In this document: one piece after another, positions 36,146 to 47,821 of the stretch
Numbering within the stretch: position 1 is the first letter of the stretch
Layout: every line of letters starts with the position of its first letter
Origin: Proteromonas lacertae
Lineage: Eukaryota; Sar; Bigyra; Opalinata; Proteromonadidae
Reading direction: 5' to 3'
Assembly: GCA_002245135.1 (NCBI GenBank)
Contig: NGBS01000328.1
Span: forward strand, 1-54,329
Length of the DNA stretch: 54,329 bases
The notes under the pieces: model-generated
The model's database searches: none
Told to the model about the DNA's origin: nothing
The model's input: the letters and a program-made list of their open reading frames with translations, nothing else
Program-made: the position numbers and the translations under genes

Positions 36146-39100
36146 TTAATTCTTGAACATTGACATTAATCCACCTCTAATAGGAACTACTTGATTTGGA
36201 GTACCAGCTGTTGCTACTCCTCTTCCTTTTATTGCATTAATGGTTGCTCCACCTCTTATTGTAGATACTGAAGTAGGGAATCTAAATCCAGTTGATGATG
36301 ATGATCCACTATTCGCCTTCTTCTCTAATTCTTTTATTTTATCATTCAAAGATGTCATTTTCTTTTCATTCAAATGAAGAGTCATCATCATTTTAGATAA
36401 TTGTGCATCTTTTTCTTTTAATTTCATCTCCAATTTTCTATTTTCATCTCTCATCTTCTTCTCATTTGATTGTTTCATATAGGCTTGATCGAATAACTCG
36501 ATTTGTTCTTTACATGCATCTAATTGTAATTCTAATTGAACTACTCTATCGCATCTATTATGAAGACTATCTTGTAATGTTTGGATTTGTTGTTCTCTTA
36601 ATACAACATCATTCATCAATGATAAATAAGCTTCTGCATATTCTTCATCTACATCTGATTCATCAGTTGTTGTTGTTGATGTTTCTGTTTTTTCTTCTTT
36701 TCTTTTCAATAAATTAGTTAATACATCATTTCTTTCTTGTAATTGTTTATTCTTTGATTCATAATCTTTTAATCTTTCTTCTGTTGAAGCAAATCTTTCA
36801 CTTAATACCTTAAACTCCATTGTTATTTGATTATATTGTTCTACAAGATTCTCATTAGTTGAACTAAGACATGAATCATCTCTATTTCTTGTATTATTAT
36901 TATTATTATTATTTATATTTCCAGCTAATGCATTATCACTATCTACCAGTAATTGTAACTTCAAGGATGATGTTTCTGATAATAATTCTTCTTTTATACT
37001 TTTATATTGTTCAATTTCATCTTTCAGTTTTAATATCATTGTCTCTTGAGCTTTACATAATTCAGTCATTTGTTGAAGACTTTCTACTGGATTATCAGTA
37101 TTCTAAATAAACAAAATAATAATATATATATACATTTGAATCATTACATAATGATTGACCAATTTTGGTTATTTGTTCTTCTAATTGTGAATTTAAATCT
37201 TTTTCATTTGATAATAATTTCACAGTATTTTCATATTTCTTTTTCATCTCTTCATGCTCTATTTTCAACGTATCATAATCAACTTGATAAGTAGACAATC
37301 CTTCAGTTAAAGTATTAATCTGTATTTCATAATCTTTAATTTGTTTCTTCAATTCTGACAGTTTTATTTTGTCTTTCAATTGATCAGATCTACTTCCATC
37401 TTCTAAAGCAGCGATTGATCCTCTTCTTGACATACTTCCACTTACTCCTCTATTTCTACTCATTGTTGACTGTGAACTAGTTTCATCTATTTTTGAATCT
37501 AAACTATCTATTTTCTTTAACTCAGATACGGATGTTGATGTTGGTGAGTTTACTTCTGTTGGATTTTCTGAACCAACTTCACTAGTTGCTGTAGTTGCAC
37601 AAGTACTTGTAGGAATTGATAAATCAGTTTTGACTGAAGCTAAAGATGGTAAATTTTCTATATTCATTTCAGATAATGATTCTTCTGTTAATTTTACCAT
37701 TTCACTTACTTTATCATTTTCATTTTCTTCATCAGATGTTCTTTCTTTCATACTATCTTCACTTCTTGTTGCTTTTATTTCTTCTTCATCTGATCTTTCA
37801 CTCATATAACTACTATTATCACTATATTCACTATCACTTAATTCTATTGGAACTTCATCAGGATGTTTCTCTTTTATTTCTCTTGCTAGATCTTTCAAAG
37901 CGTGAATTCTTTCTTTAAAATACTTATTCTTCATTTCTACTGCTTTCACATGATCTTTGTAACTTTGCTGTACCTTTTCTATTTCTTCCATTTGTTCTAT
38001 AAATCCTGTTTTAAAATCTATTACAATATCTTTATAATTGTTACATTCTTCAGTTCTTTCATCCACTTGTTTCTGTAATTCATCTACATCATCCAAAGCA
38101 GCCTATATATATATATATATATTATATTATATACTTCACATCTTTGTTTCAACTTTTCATATTCATCTTCATCAATATCACTATTAACTACACTCTTTAT
38201 ATCACCTATTTCTTTACCTTCAGATAATAATTGTCTTTTTAAAAGTTCAATTTCTTTCAATGCAGCAGCTAATTCCATTTTCAATTCAGCTGCAGATTTT
38301 TCTGCATTTATTACAGCTTTATTCTTTATTCTTTTTGCTCTTATTCCAAATCTCAATGTTGATACTGTTTCTTCTTCATTATATTTCGCTGGAGAACAAT
38401 TCAATATTAACGCTGTTTTACTATTACCACCTAATGCTTCTTGTAATATTCTTGTCAATTGAGAATCTCGATAAGGAATATGACTACTTTTACCATCTGT
38501 TAATGCATTTATCACACTTCCTAATGTAAATAAAGATTTGTTTATATTCTTAGCTTCATCTAATCGAGTTCCTTCAGCTCCAGTCTTTTGAATCTTTTCA
38601 CTACCAGCTAAATCAACTAAATATAATCGACCACTTTTTCGAGATAATGTTTCTAAATTTCTTTGAGCTATTGTTATTACAAAAATACTGTGACTTCGAC
38701 TTGAAAATTTGTTCATATTCGTTGCACCTACACTTCGATTAGTTGTACCTATTTTCAATAGATTAAATATATCATCTGGAGATGAAACATAATAATCACT
38801 AGCATTTCCCACATATACTCCTTTATCTCGACTTTCATGAACTTTCAAATCTAAACGAGTTGGATCTAATAAATCACGAATCTTTTCATTATATATTTCT
38901 AACATTGACACTTGAACAGTAAATTCGATATTTTGATTCGCACTGTAGATTGTTTCAAACAAAGTATCAATCATTCGAGGAATTATACCTCGCTTTTCTT
39001 TATCATTATAATCAGGTCCTTCCATTGTATGAGTTTTACCAGCTGATGTTTGACCATATGCAAATATTGTTCCATTATATCCTTCGATCACTTGAAGAAT

Positions 39101-39419
39101 TACTGGTTTTGCTGCATATGTATACACTTCTTCTTGAGTTGTTTTCATCTCAAATACTCGATCAAATGTAAATTTTTGTGAATCAGTTTTTACATACACA
39201 GACATCTATTCATATTTACACATATTATTATTTATATATACACCATCAGGAGAAAAATCATAATTTACTTTACCACCTTCTTTCAATGCAAGCTCTTTTT
39301 CATTCTGAGGACGAAATCTACACACTACCTATTTCAATTATTTCAATTGTGTATTATACTTTTATATCACTATCGCTGCTATTATTACCAGGATTTTGTG
39401 AGTTTTCTTGGTTACTCAT
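36146..39419 (-). CDS. Kinesin heavy chain (kinesin-1-like, N-terminal motor)
   Basis: Plus-end-directed microtubule motor by family. Exon 1 (MSNQENSQNPGNNSSDSDIK) joins exon 2 (VVCRFRPQNEKELAL) over a 31-nt intron, and a 36-nt intron leads to exon 3. The P-loop GQTSAGKT sits at about residues 100-107, switch I is NKFSSRSH, switch II is LYLVDLAGSEK, and the neck follows ESTLR-like ETVSTLRFGIRAKRIKNK. A 30-nt intron near 38103-38131 leads to a long coiled-coil stalk interrupted by a Ser/Glu-rich acidic insert (about 37560-37860), and one more intron lies at 37104-37132. The tail is basic with Gly/Arg motifs (IRGGATINAIKGRG, VPIRGGLMSMFKN). Roughly 1,030 aa. It shares a promoter with VPS50 and has a truncated copy at 11537-12077. 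Confidence 0.92.
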
Positions 39420-39549
39420 TTCTCAATTATTTAAGATCTACTTCAAAATTTAAATATTCACTCTATATAATGATTATTTTAATAAAAATGAAAAATTGAT
39501 CAAACTTCAATCAAGCCTTTCAAAAGATTTTTTGATTATTTTGAAAGAT
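39420..39549. promoter_or_regulatory. Divergent promoter of kinesin and VPS50
   Basis: 130 bp between opposing ATGs. It includes TATTCACTCTATATAATGAT and an A/T-rich repeat around CAAAAGATTTTTTGATTATTTTG near the VPS50 start. Diverged copies of the entire region occur at 7330-7565 and, inverted, at 11395-11536. Confidence 0.65.
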
Positions 39550-42500
39550 ATGAAGGGATTTAGCTTAAAAGGTAAATTTGCTAAACTTCAGCAAAGTGTG
39601 AAAGCTAATGTTGATAAAGTTAAAAACCAAATAGAACAACATCAACAGAAATCTTCTGAACAAGATACTCCAATAGAGAGTGGAAGTGCAGAAGTAACAC
39701 CAGTAGGTAATGAAGAGAATGAAGAAGAAGTATATGATGATGAAGAAGTAAGTAACGACGAAGAAGAGAAAGATTTAAAGAAATCTGTATCAAGTAAATT
39801 TAAAAATGCAAATCCTATGAAATTCATGAAAAATATGGCATCTTCATCCAATAAATTCGTGAAATCATTCGGTCAGAAGTCAATGGCTAAAATCAGTGAA
39901 TCTACGAAGAGTATAGCACATATAACATCAAATGTAACAACAAACATCACAAAACCAGTCAATATCTTTACCAAAGTTGAAATATCGCAGAAGTTTATAA
40001 TGCCAGCTGATTTAGCAATAGAAAAGAAGAGTGCCAAACAAATTGAAGTATAATAATTATTAATATAGTAATTAGAAACAAAATCGTACTAAAGATATAG
40101 ATGCACAAGTTCTACAGATGTTCAGTGAAGAATTTTTCAATGATAAATATGACCCGCTTCCAGAAGTTCTTGTATATATATGTGTATATATAATTATTAT
40201 ATAGGAGAGTTTACCTGCTGAATGTGACGAAGAAGAATTTGATTTATGGATTATGAAAATGACAACTGAAAAGAATGTTCAATTACAAATCGTAGATGAG
40301 AATTTAAATAAATGCATTAGTAGTAATCAAGGTAGATTTGTTGAAGGAATAGAGACAATCAATGAATTTGATTTAGATATACATAGAGCTGAGATCTCTT
40401 TATCCAATTCACGTAGACAATTGACATTAGTTCAAAATAGTATGATTGTTCCAGCATTGAAGATAGTGAATATGAAAAGGAGAAAAATGAGGCTTTTATT
40501 CGTATTGAATAAAGTTGACACAATAATAAAACTATTCGATTTAGATAGTCAATTAACAACTTTAATAAAAGAAAAGAAGTTAGGAGAAGCAGTGAAGATA
40601 GCTGTTCAATTACAGTCAATATTAGATGATAATAGTGTGAAAGAAATAGAATTATTAGAACCATTAGAACAAAGAGTGAAATTATCAATGAGTGAGTTAA
40701 AGGATATATTAAGTACTGGTTTAAGTGATATTATATTGAATTTCAATATTGATAACTATGAAGGTGCATTATATTCATTGATTGTATTGAATAAGAAAGG
40801 TAATAATAATGATAATAATGGAATATCACAACTAGCTGAACATATCAAAGAGTATTTATATATAATAATAATATATAATATAGAGCTTGTAAACAATTGA
40901 TTGAAACTGAAAGTCGTAAGAAACTGATCGATTTATTAATCGAAATAGATAGTAATAAATTCAATGGAGATGAATTAGAAGAGAAATCATTTGAAGAAAT
41001 ATGTGAAGTAATTCCATACAAATCAGTAGTAATTGGTTTAATAAGAATATATGAAGTTATCACTAATATAATACACACCCATTTCTTAATATGTCAATAT
41101 CACGCTAAACCATTCTCTAATGAATCTCATGATATGAAATATCTACATGAATTACAAGTAGAAAGTGTAGATGAAGATGTGATAAGAAATGCAAAGAATA
41201 ATATAATAAAAACAAATAATATAAGTTATAATGAAGGTGATTTCTTGACTGTATTAAATGAATTAATAGAATCAAAGAATGAGATATGGGAGAAAGCTGA
41301 AGAACAAGTTTCTATGTATATAAGAAATGTTGGAATTGATAATGCAAAGTATAAAATTGAACATTGGTTAGCTTTGATTGATAATTCCGATATATTCTGT
41401 AATGTATGTATTTTATTTTTAATATAATTCAATATTATATTCTTTATAGCTTGGCTTGTATTATGTTGGTAGTGAAGAATCGTATGTAATTAGAAATGCT
41501 TTGAGAGATAAAAGTGCTGATTATTTCGAAATATTACACAAAGCATCTAAAGATATACTACTTTCTACATTAGAAACTGAAGAATGGAAGAGAATACCAG
41601 TTAGTTTACAATCAATGGGAGGAATAGCTCAATTAATATCTCAACATAGAATATATCATCGATATGTAAGAGATACAAGTGAAGATGAACATATACTCAC
41701 CGCTTATCATGAAACTGGCAATCCATTTAAAGATCGAAATTTAGAATCAACACCATTGATATTTTATAAAGCTCCATCAATGACAATTGATGAGAATGAT
41801 ACTTCTCCATTAGGTAAAGATATTATAACTTCTAGTGCAATTAATGGATTTATTAAATGTACAGGTATTTATGTTCAGTTTATGGAATGTATACCAATTA
41901 TTGCAATGGAAATATTTGAAAGACTATGCGATGTATATATATCAATATCATATTATTATTTTTATAGTTGTTTAAAATCTATGTTTATTATGTCTATTCA
42001 TTATTCAAACCACATGATGAATTGGTTCAATGGTTAACTGATTGTAGAAGTAATAAAATCACTTACTTAAATCTTTATAACTTACTATGTGATGGATATA
42101 AAGCTTATTTTGGTAAAGACATGGAAGATACATTTATACCATCTCCATTATATCCAGAAGTAGTAACAAATCTAAGATTACAAACAACAGGAAGCGCCTT
42201 TCATTTTGAACAAAGAGGTGTAGCAATAGAATCCATTGCATTCTTAATAAAAGTAATAAAAAGAGTAGGAAGAGATATAGTATCAATTGCACCAGAATTA
42301 ACCTCAGAAATAATAGATGATTTTGTAAGTGAAGTATCAATTGCTTATTCTCAATTAGAAGAAGATATTTATAAATCAAATGCAAAACAATTATCAGATT
42401 TAGACGTTAATACTATTCCTACAATGATCACTAATGTAAAATGGAATAGCAATAAAAGGAATATGGAACAAAATCAATATATGGTGACTATATTAAAAGA

Positions 42501-43012
42501 ATTACATCGTATCTGGAGAACAATTGGTTCATTGATTGAATGTCAAACATTAAACGAATCATCAGTAGTTACATTATGGACTTATGTAATTGGTGATTAT
42601 TGTCAGAAGTTATTAGAAGGTTATTCTTCCATAAAGAAATGTTCTGAAGAAGGAAGAAGTAATATGAGTATGGATTTTGCAGGAATTGAAACTTTGTTAT
42701 TAGAAACACATAAACTAAAGTATTTATAACATTATTTATATTTATATGATGTATTATTATTATTATTAATAGTGGTGCTGGTGGTATTAGTTTAGCTCCT
42801 GTCAGGAATTATATCAATGCTTATTATATGGAAGCACAAGAGATTCTTGAATTAGCTAAAAGAAATACTGTATTCTTTATATTTATATATAAATATAGAA
42901 GGATTATACATATGAACAAATAATAGCATTAGCAAACTGTATAAATAAATTCAGTAGAAAAGATATGAATCAATTTGTTGATTCTTTGAAAATAATCTAT
43001 AATAAAAATTAA
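39550..43012 (+). CDS. VPS50: VPS50 / syndetin (CCDC132), EARP tethering complex subunit
   Basis: Subunit of the endosome-associated recycling protein complex with VPS51-53 (family knowledge). Start chosen at ATG 39550 (MKGFSLKGKFAKLQQ), since the copies elsewhere conserve this point. A charged N-terminal region with Ser/Glu tracts precedes the Vps54-N-like helices: RGRFVEGI-like QGRFVEGIETINEFDLDI and VPALKIVNMKRRKMRLLFVL. The C-terminal domain has INGFIKCTGIYVQFMECIP, LCD|LFKIYVYYVYSLF, and YINAYYMEAQEI. Introns of 27-40 nt lie near 40052-40079, 40171-40203, 40856-40884, 41405-41449, 41932-41967, 42727-42771 and 42875-42902. About 1,050 aa, TAA at 43012, frame intact throughout. From 40567 onward it is duplicated in the right arm. 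Confidence 0.9.
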
Positions 43013-43183
43013 TAATTATATATATATTGATTGTTTTGAATGTATCATATAAACAAATTATACTTAGAACAATTCTAAAATAATTAAGATGAATTAGTTA
43101 TACATTAAGCATAGTGTTTCCTCATTTTCTTTTATACATTCTAAAATGAATTTATTAACTAATAAATCAATGAAAATACAATT

Positions 43184-45316
43184 CTATTCTTCAATCAGCC
43201 ATTTAGTTAAAGTTACATTCATATTAAACCAACTTCTGCCAATATATACATACGGGTCTAACTCATCTGGAAGATTTGTAAATAAAATATTATTATTTCC
43301 ATATTTGTCAATAATTGAGAATGTTTTTTTCTTCATGTCAAATATTACTTCACAACTGCAATCACCCAAATCTATTTTATTTAGTTTTTGCATTATACCA
43401 ATATTACCATAACAGTTTCTATGAAGTAGATATATCTCACAATATTTGCCATGCTGATTACTATACATATTAGCTGATTCTACAGCCCCTATATAGAAAT
43501 CAAGAAATGCACATGAAGATGAGAAATAAAAGTGGTAGATTGATTTTTCCATCTTTACATTTAACAAACATCTTCTCCCATATTCGCAAGTATAATAAGA
43601 AATTGTTCTTTTATCTGTGCGAAGTAAAATATGTTCATCGTAAGTAAAATGAAATTCTAAAGAATATATTTATATTCTTATACTATCATAAACCTCTAAT
43701 CTCATTTTATATTCTTTTGCATTCCATGTATTCTTAGCAACTACAATTAAACCACCTTCATATGGTTTACTTACTAATCCACTAATTTCACCTGTCTCTT
43801 TATTAAATGATAAACCATTTGGTAATTCTATTGATAAAATTATGACATTTATACTTGATTTGAGATAGAATTCTTCTACATCTCCATCAACTATTGGTTT
43901 TAAACATCCTTTTATATTTAAATATATCACTCCTTCATATTTAAATCCTTTTATTTTTCTATCTATCAATATTACATTACATCTTTTATATACTTTTTAT
44001 TCTTATTCTTTTTCTTTCATCTTTTATAATCTCATTTATTAATTCATTCTCTCTATCTTCAATTCCTTTATTATGAATATAATAATATATATTGTTAATG
44101 TTTTCAGCATGCTTTAATAAGATTTTATCATTTTCAATTATATCATATACAATTTCCATTCCACATTTCTCTACCATTACATCCAGTATTTGATATAATT
44201 CACTTTCGTTTTCTCTCATAAATGTAAATAAACATTTCAAAATATTTTCATTTCTTTTCTTTCTTTTCATAAAATCATTCAATTTATATTCATTTAATAA
44301 TTCGTCTAATAATTCTTTATTTTCTTCATAGATTAAACATAAGTCATTTTCATATATCAATAACATTACCATCATTTTAATAATCATATTTCCTTCAACT
44401 AATAACATTTCTAAATCTATTATGTTTTTCTTAACAATCTCATTATTGATCATTTCTTCTTCTATTAAAAATAGAATAGAAATGGTTTATACTTTTCATT
44501 TCGATTTCTTCATTTTCTCTTGGATAATTGTCTATCAGATATTCATATAATATTTCATTTTTGATTTTTGGAATTGAGATATATCTTATTAACTGATTTA
44601 TTTCATTTTCATTTATTCTGTTCATTATCTCTTTCATCATTTCATTTTCTTCTTCATTCAAATATTTCTCATTATTTAACATATAACCATTCAATAATTC
44701 TTTTAATTCACTTCTATTTCCATTAAATATTACTTTATTACTAAAGATTTCTTTTATACTATTCACATTCATCTCATTCATCATTTTATCATTCAATAAT
44801 CGATAATTCTTCATACTTAAGTATTTATTCATTTCTATCTTCATTTCTAATAGATTCTTATTCTCAAGTATGTATTTCTCATTCAATAATTCAACAATTA
44901 CTCTTTTATTTTTATACATTCTTTTCATTATATATTCTTTCAGTATGTTCAACAATCTATTCTCATTGTAACAAACACAAATCAATAACAGTTTAACACA
45001 GTTATTATCTTCAACATTTATATCATTTCCTTCATAATATCTTTCTAACATCAGAAATACATCTTTATTACATCCTTCATATAACTCTAATGGTTCTTTA
45101 AACTCTTTATCTTCTAAAATCTCTCGAAATGTATCATTACAACAACACAATAATGATTTTAATGTTTTCATTTCAACATCTTCAACTAATACTCTCAAAT
45201 CACCATATCCACACTTTATCATTTTTCGAATAAGACTATGTAGATATATTATAGCATAATTGAGCCGATTGATTATTATACCCTTCATTTTTATGTATAT
45301 TTGATTTAATTATCAT
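43184..45316 (-). CDS. BTB-BACK-Ig-SPRY protein, left-arm copy
   Basis: Mirror of 47822-49954, about 665 aa in five exons. Exon 1 MIIKSNIHKNEG joins LIRKMIKCGYGDLRV across a 46-nt intron (45236-45281), matching the decayed relative at 19203 exactly in structure. Domains in order: BTB-like (GDLRVLVEDVEMKTLKSLL, then FREILEDKEF, residues about 20-110), a helical BACK-like part, further helices, a putative Ig/cadherin-like domain (PNGLSFNKETGEISGLV, residues about 410-505) and a SPRY-like domain (CSCEVIFDMKKKTFSI, NLPDELDPYVYIG). Exon borders follow domain borders. Convergent with VPS50. Differs from the right copy by two residues (M/I and K/E). BTB-BACK proteins usually act as CUL3 adaptors; here the SPRY would bind a substrate. 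Inference only. Confidence 0.8.
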
Positions 45317-45459
45317 TTCTATAGTCTTAAAATTGATAAAATATGTAAAAGCTTGATACTTGTCAAATCAATGTAATTTACATGTTTAATGTCATAATCA
45401 ATTTTTCATTCATTTCATGTATAAAATATAGATATAAAGGTATAAATATTTATAAATAA

Positions 45460-45524
45460 TTAATTTTCAGTTTGTATTTTTAGAACAGCTTCATAAAATA
45501 TAGTTTCCATCCCCTTTTCTTTAA
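45460..45524 (-). pseudogene. Duplicated 3' end of RWDD2
   Basis: The last 21 codons of RWDD2 (KGMETIFYEAVLKIQTEN and stop) are present in reverse at the inner end of the left arm, detached from any other part of the gene. It marks the inner breakpoint of the inverted duplication. Confidence 0.9.
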
Positions 45525-46762
45525 TATAAAGCATATACGAACATGGTATTCCTTTTACCATATTTTTTACAATTAGATCCAGATATTAAGTTTATTACTA
45601 GAGTTGTTGTTACTGTTATTTTTCCTTTGCTAAATAACTAAAAGCCAGTGGGTGTGTCAGATTCACCATTTAAATTCCAATAAATCTTCTTCTCAAACAT
45701 CTTTCCTAATTCTGCTACAATTTTCGATGCTTATTATCAACATTGTTAGTTTATTACTTCATCTACATATTCATTTTAATTGTAACAACCAAAAACAATA
45801 TTCTCGTTCATATTCTAGCACCACTGTGTCTTTGTATATTAATCATAAAACCACATAATAATATTTCTTATTCATCTATTGAATAAGGAGCTTAAAAAAT
45901 AAAAAATTTAAAATCATTCAAACTTGAGGTTTGCTTTGTGAAAATGTTTTGTTTATTTTTTCATTTAAATAAACAAACATATTATTACGAAAATAATTGG
46001 AGGTCCTAATTGCAGATATTATGAACTTTTATTTGGATCTCAATTTTTAAAACTAATGTCAAAATGAATTAATCATAAGTAAACGAAATTCACAGATAGT
46101 TTCAGAAACTCTTAATTACATATCTATATCCAGAAGAAATTTAATATAAAGGCTGTAACACCACTAGAAATAGGGTGTTAAAAATTTGAACAGCCGTTCT
46201 AAAAATAAGTTTTCGGTTAATGCTGATAAGAAGAGACAAATTATTGACGCTAAAGGAATTCACATGTAGATGTTTGTTGATAATTTTATAAATTCTGTCA
46301 AATGTTGTTTTAAAAATGATTTGTTTGTATGGAATTCTGAAAATAACTATAATTAATAATTATTGTTGTTATTTTGAATATATTTAAGCATCTTGATGGT
46401 GCTTCATCATATGTTAAATCTTGATAGATCTTCTTTTAAGAATTATTAAAGAAATCGTGCCTGATTTAGTTGCCTCATTTTATTTATATGATAGACTTGT
46501 CAGGAGAAGGAAATTAAAGCTTTTGAAAAATAGAATTCGTCAAAGTAGACAAGAAGATGTTTTGATGGACAGTAGAAAGGGAATGTTCTAATGACTTATC
46601 TATACTCATGTATGTGTACATATACTATAAAATTTTATATGTGTTTTGGTGATTAAACCTATTCTAAATGAAAACAGAACATTTTTAACATTTAGGGGTA
46701 TGAATTTTTTTTTTTGTTCCGATTTTTAAAACATTATTTTTGATAGTTGAATGAAATAAAAT
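45525..46762. other. Spacer of the inverted repeat upstream of RWDD2
   Basis: About 1.2 kb without a gene I can name. A 57-codon plus-strand frame at 46419-46591 (ILIDLLLRIIKEIVPDLVAS, then RRRKLKLLKNRIRQSRQEDV) has protein-like composition with a basic helix and may be a remnant. A TTTTTTTTTTGTT tract lies near 46708. The remainder is AT-rich with short broken frames on both strands. Confidence 0.4.
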
Positions 46763-47678
46763 ATGTCTAATTTATATTCAAACTGTATGCAAATATTGGA
46801 TGAAATAGAATCGTTGAATGCCATATTTTCTGCTGGTATATTTGTCAACATATCTTTGTTGTAATTAGAAGAACTAAACTACGATTTTAATTACATTGCA
46901 TCATTGAAAGATATTTTAAGAGAAGATAATAAAGATGTAAAAATTGACTCTCTTCATCAATTTGATTTATCTCTTAATATAAATGTATTATCACCTGTTA
47001 CACATGATCTAGAAAGAAATTAATGATGAAATATCCATTAAATACACAGTTGGTTTTACTATTCCACCAGAATATCCAGATATTAAACCAATGGTTTCAT
47101 TTACAACTCCTCAACTTACAAATTCTCAACAAAATGAGATTCAATATAATATAGAGAAATTCTTACTATCAAATCAGAATTATGAAGTGATTATCTATTC
47201 AACATATTTGTTTGTTGAAGATGAACTTTTATCATTATTAGAAAAGAGTAATGATGATAATAACAAATCAGAAACTTCATCATCACAGAAAATATATTTA
47301 GGATTTCGAATAATGTGGTTTCATCATATTAGAAATCCACTTAAACGCAAAGCAATAATCAATTGGTCATCAGAATTAGGTTTATATGGTGGTACAAAGA
47401 TAGGATATCCTGGAGTAGTATATATTGAAGGATTAGAAGAAAGTTGTTGTGAAATGGTTAGAAGATTAAAAACTCTTAGATGGAAAGCTATTGTTGTTAG
47501 ATATGTAGATAAAATACTCTGTAATGATATGGAAGACCTTGATAAGAAAAGAACCTTCCCTAAAAAGTTCACAGAATATGGAAATGATGAATTGAATGAG
47601 GTGTTTAAAATATTTAAAGAAAAGGGGATGGAAACTATATTTTATGAAGCTGTTCTAAAAATACAAACTGAAAATTAA
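46763..47678 (+). CDS. RWD domain-containing protein 2 (RWDD2-like)
   Basis: RWD domain followed by a DUF1115 domain. Exon 1 (MSNLYSNCMQILDEIESLNA) joins EELNYDFNYIASLKDIL over a 33-nt intron (46836-46868); a second, 28-nt intron (46985-47012) leads to INDEISIKYTVGFTIPPEYP, the RWD core. The C-terminal domain has LGFRIMWFHHIRNPLKRKAI, YPGVVYIEGLEESC and LRTLRWKAI-like KTLRWKAIVVRYVDK, as in animal RWDD2A/B. Roughly 284 aa; TAA at 47678. The last 65 bp belong to the right arm of the inverted repeat. Molecular function of the family is not established. Confidence 0.85.
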
Positions 47679-47821
47679 TTATTTATAAATATTTATACCT
47701 TTATATCTATATTTTATACATGAAATGAATGAAAAATTGATTATGACATTAAACATGTAAATTACATTGATTTGACAAGTATCAAGCTTTTTCATATTTT
47801 ATCAATTTTAAGACTATAGAA

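Larger units (their letters stand above)
40567..45524. repeat. Large inverted repeat, left arm
   Basis: 4,958 bp that match 47614-52571 in reverse complement; paired positions sum to 93137 or 93138. The outer break is inside VPS50 at an AAAAGAAAAGAAG tract, the inner break inside the copied 3' end of RWDD2 at a TTAAAGAAAAGG tract. I find three base substitutions and two one-base indels in T runs, so identity is above 99.8%. Confidence 0.97.

Noticed and set aside
36400-38530. Long plus-strand open frames over the kinesin stalk
   Set aside because: They are antisense to clear coiled-coil coding exons and consist of Leu/Phe/Ser-rich translations of A/T-rich codons.
45652-45858. A 68-codon plus-strand frame in the inverted-repeat spacer
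   Set aside because: Composition is low-complexity Ser/Leu/Asn with no motif or similarity I can see, and no adjacent exon.
46990-47012. A 16-nt intron (GTTACA..CTAG) in RWDD2
   Set aside because: A 28-nt intron starting at the GTATTA just upstream uses the usual donor and keeps the same frame, so the extreme length is not needed.
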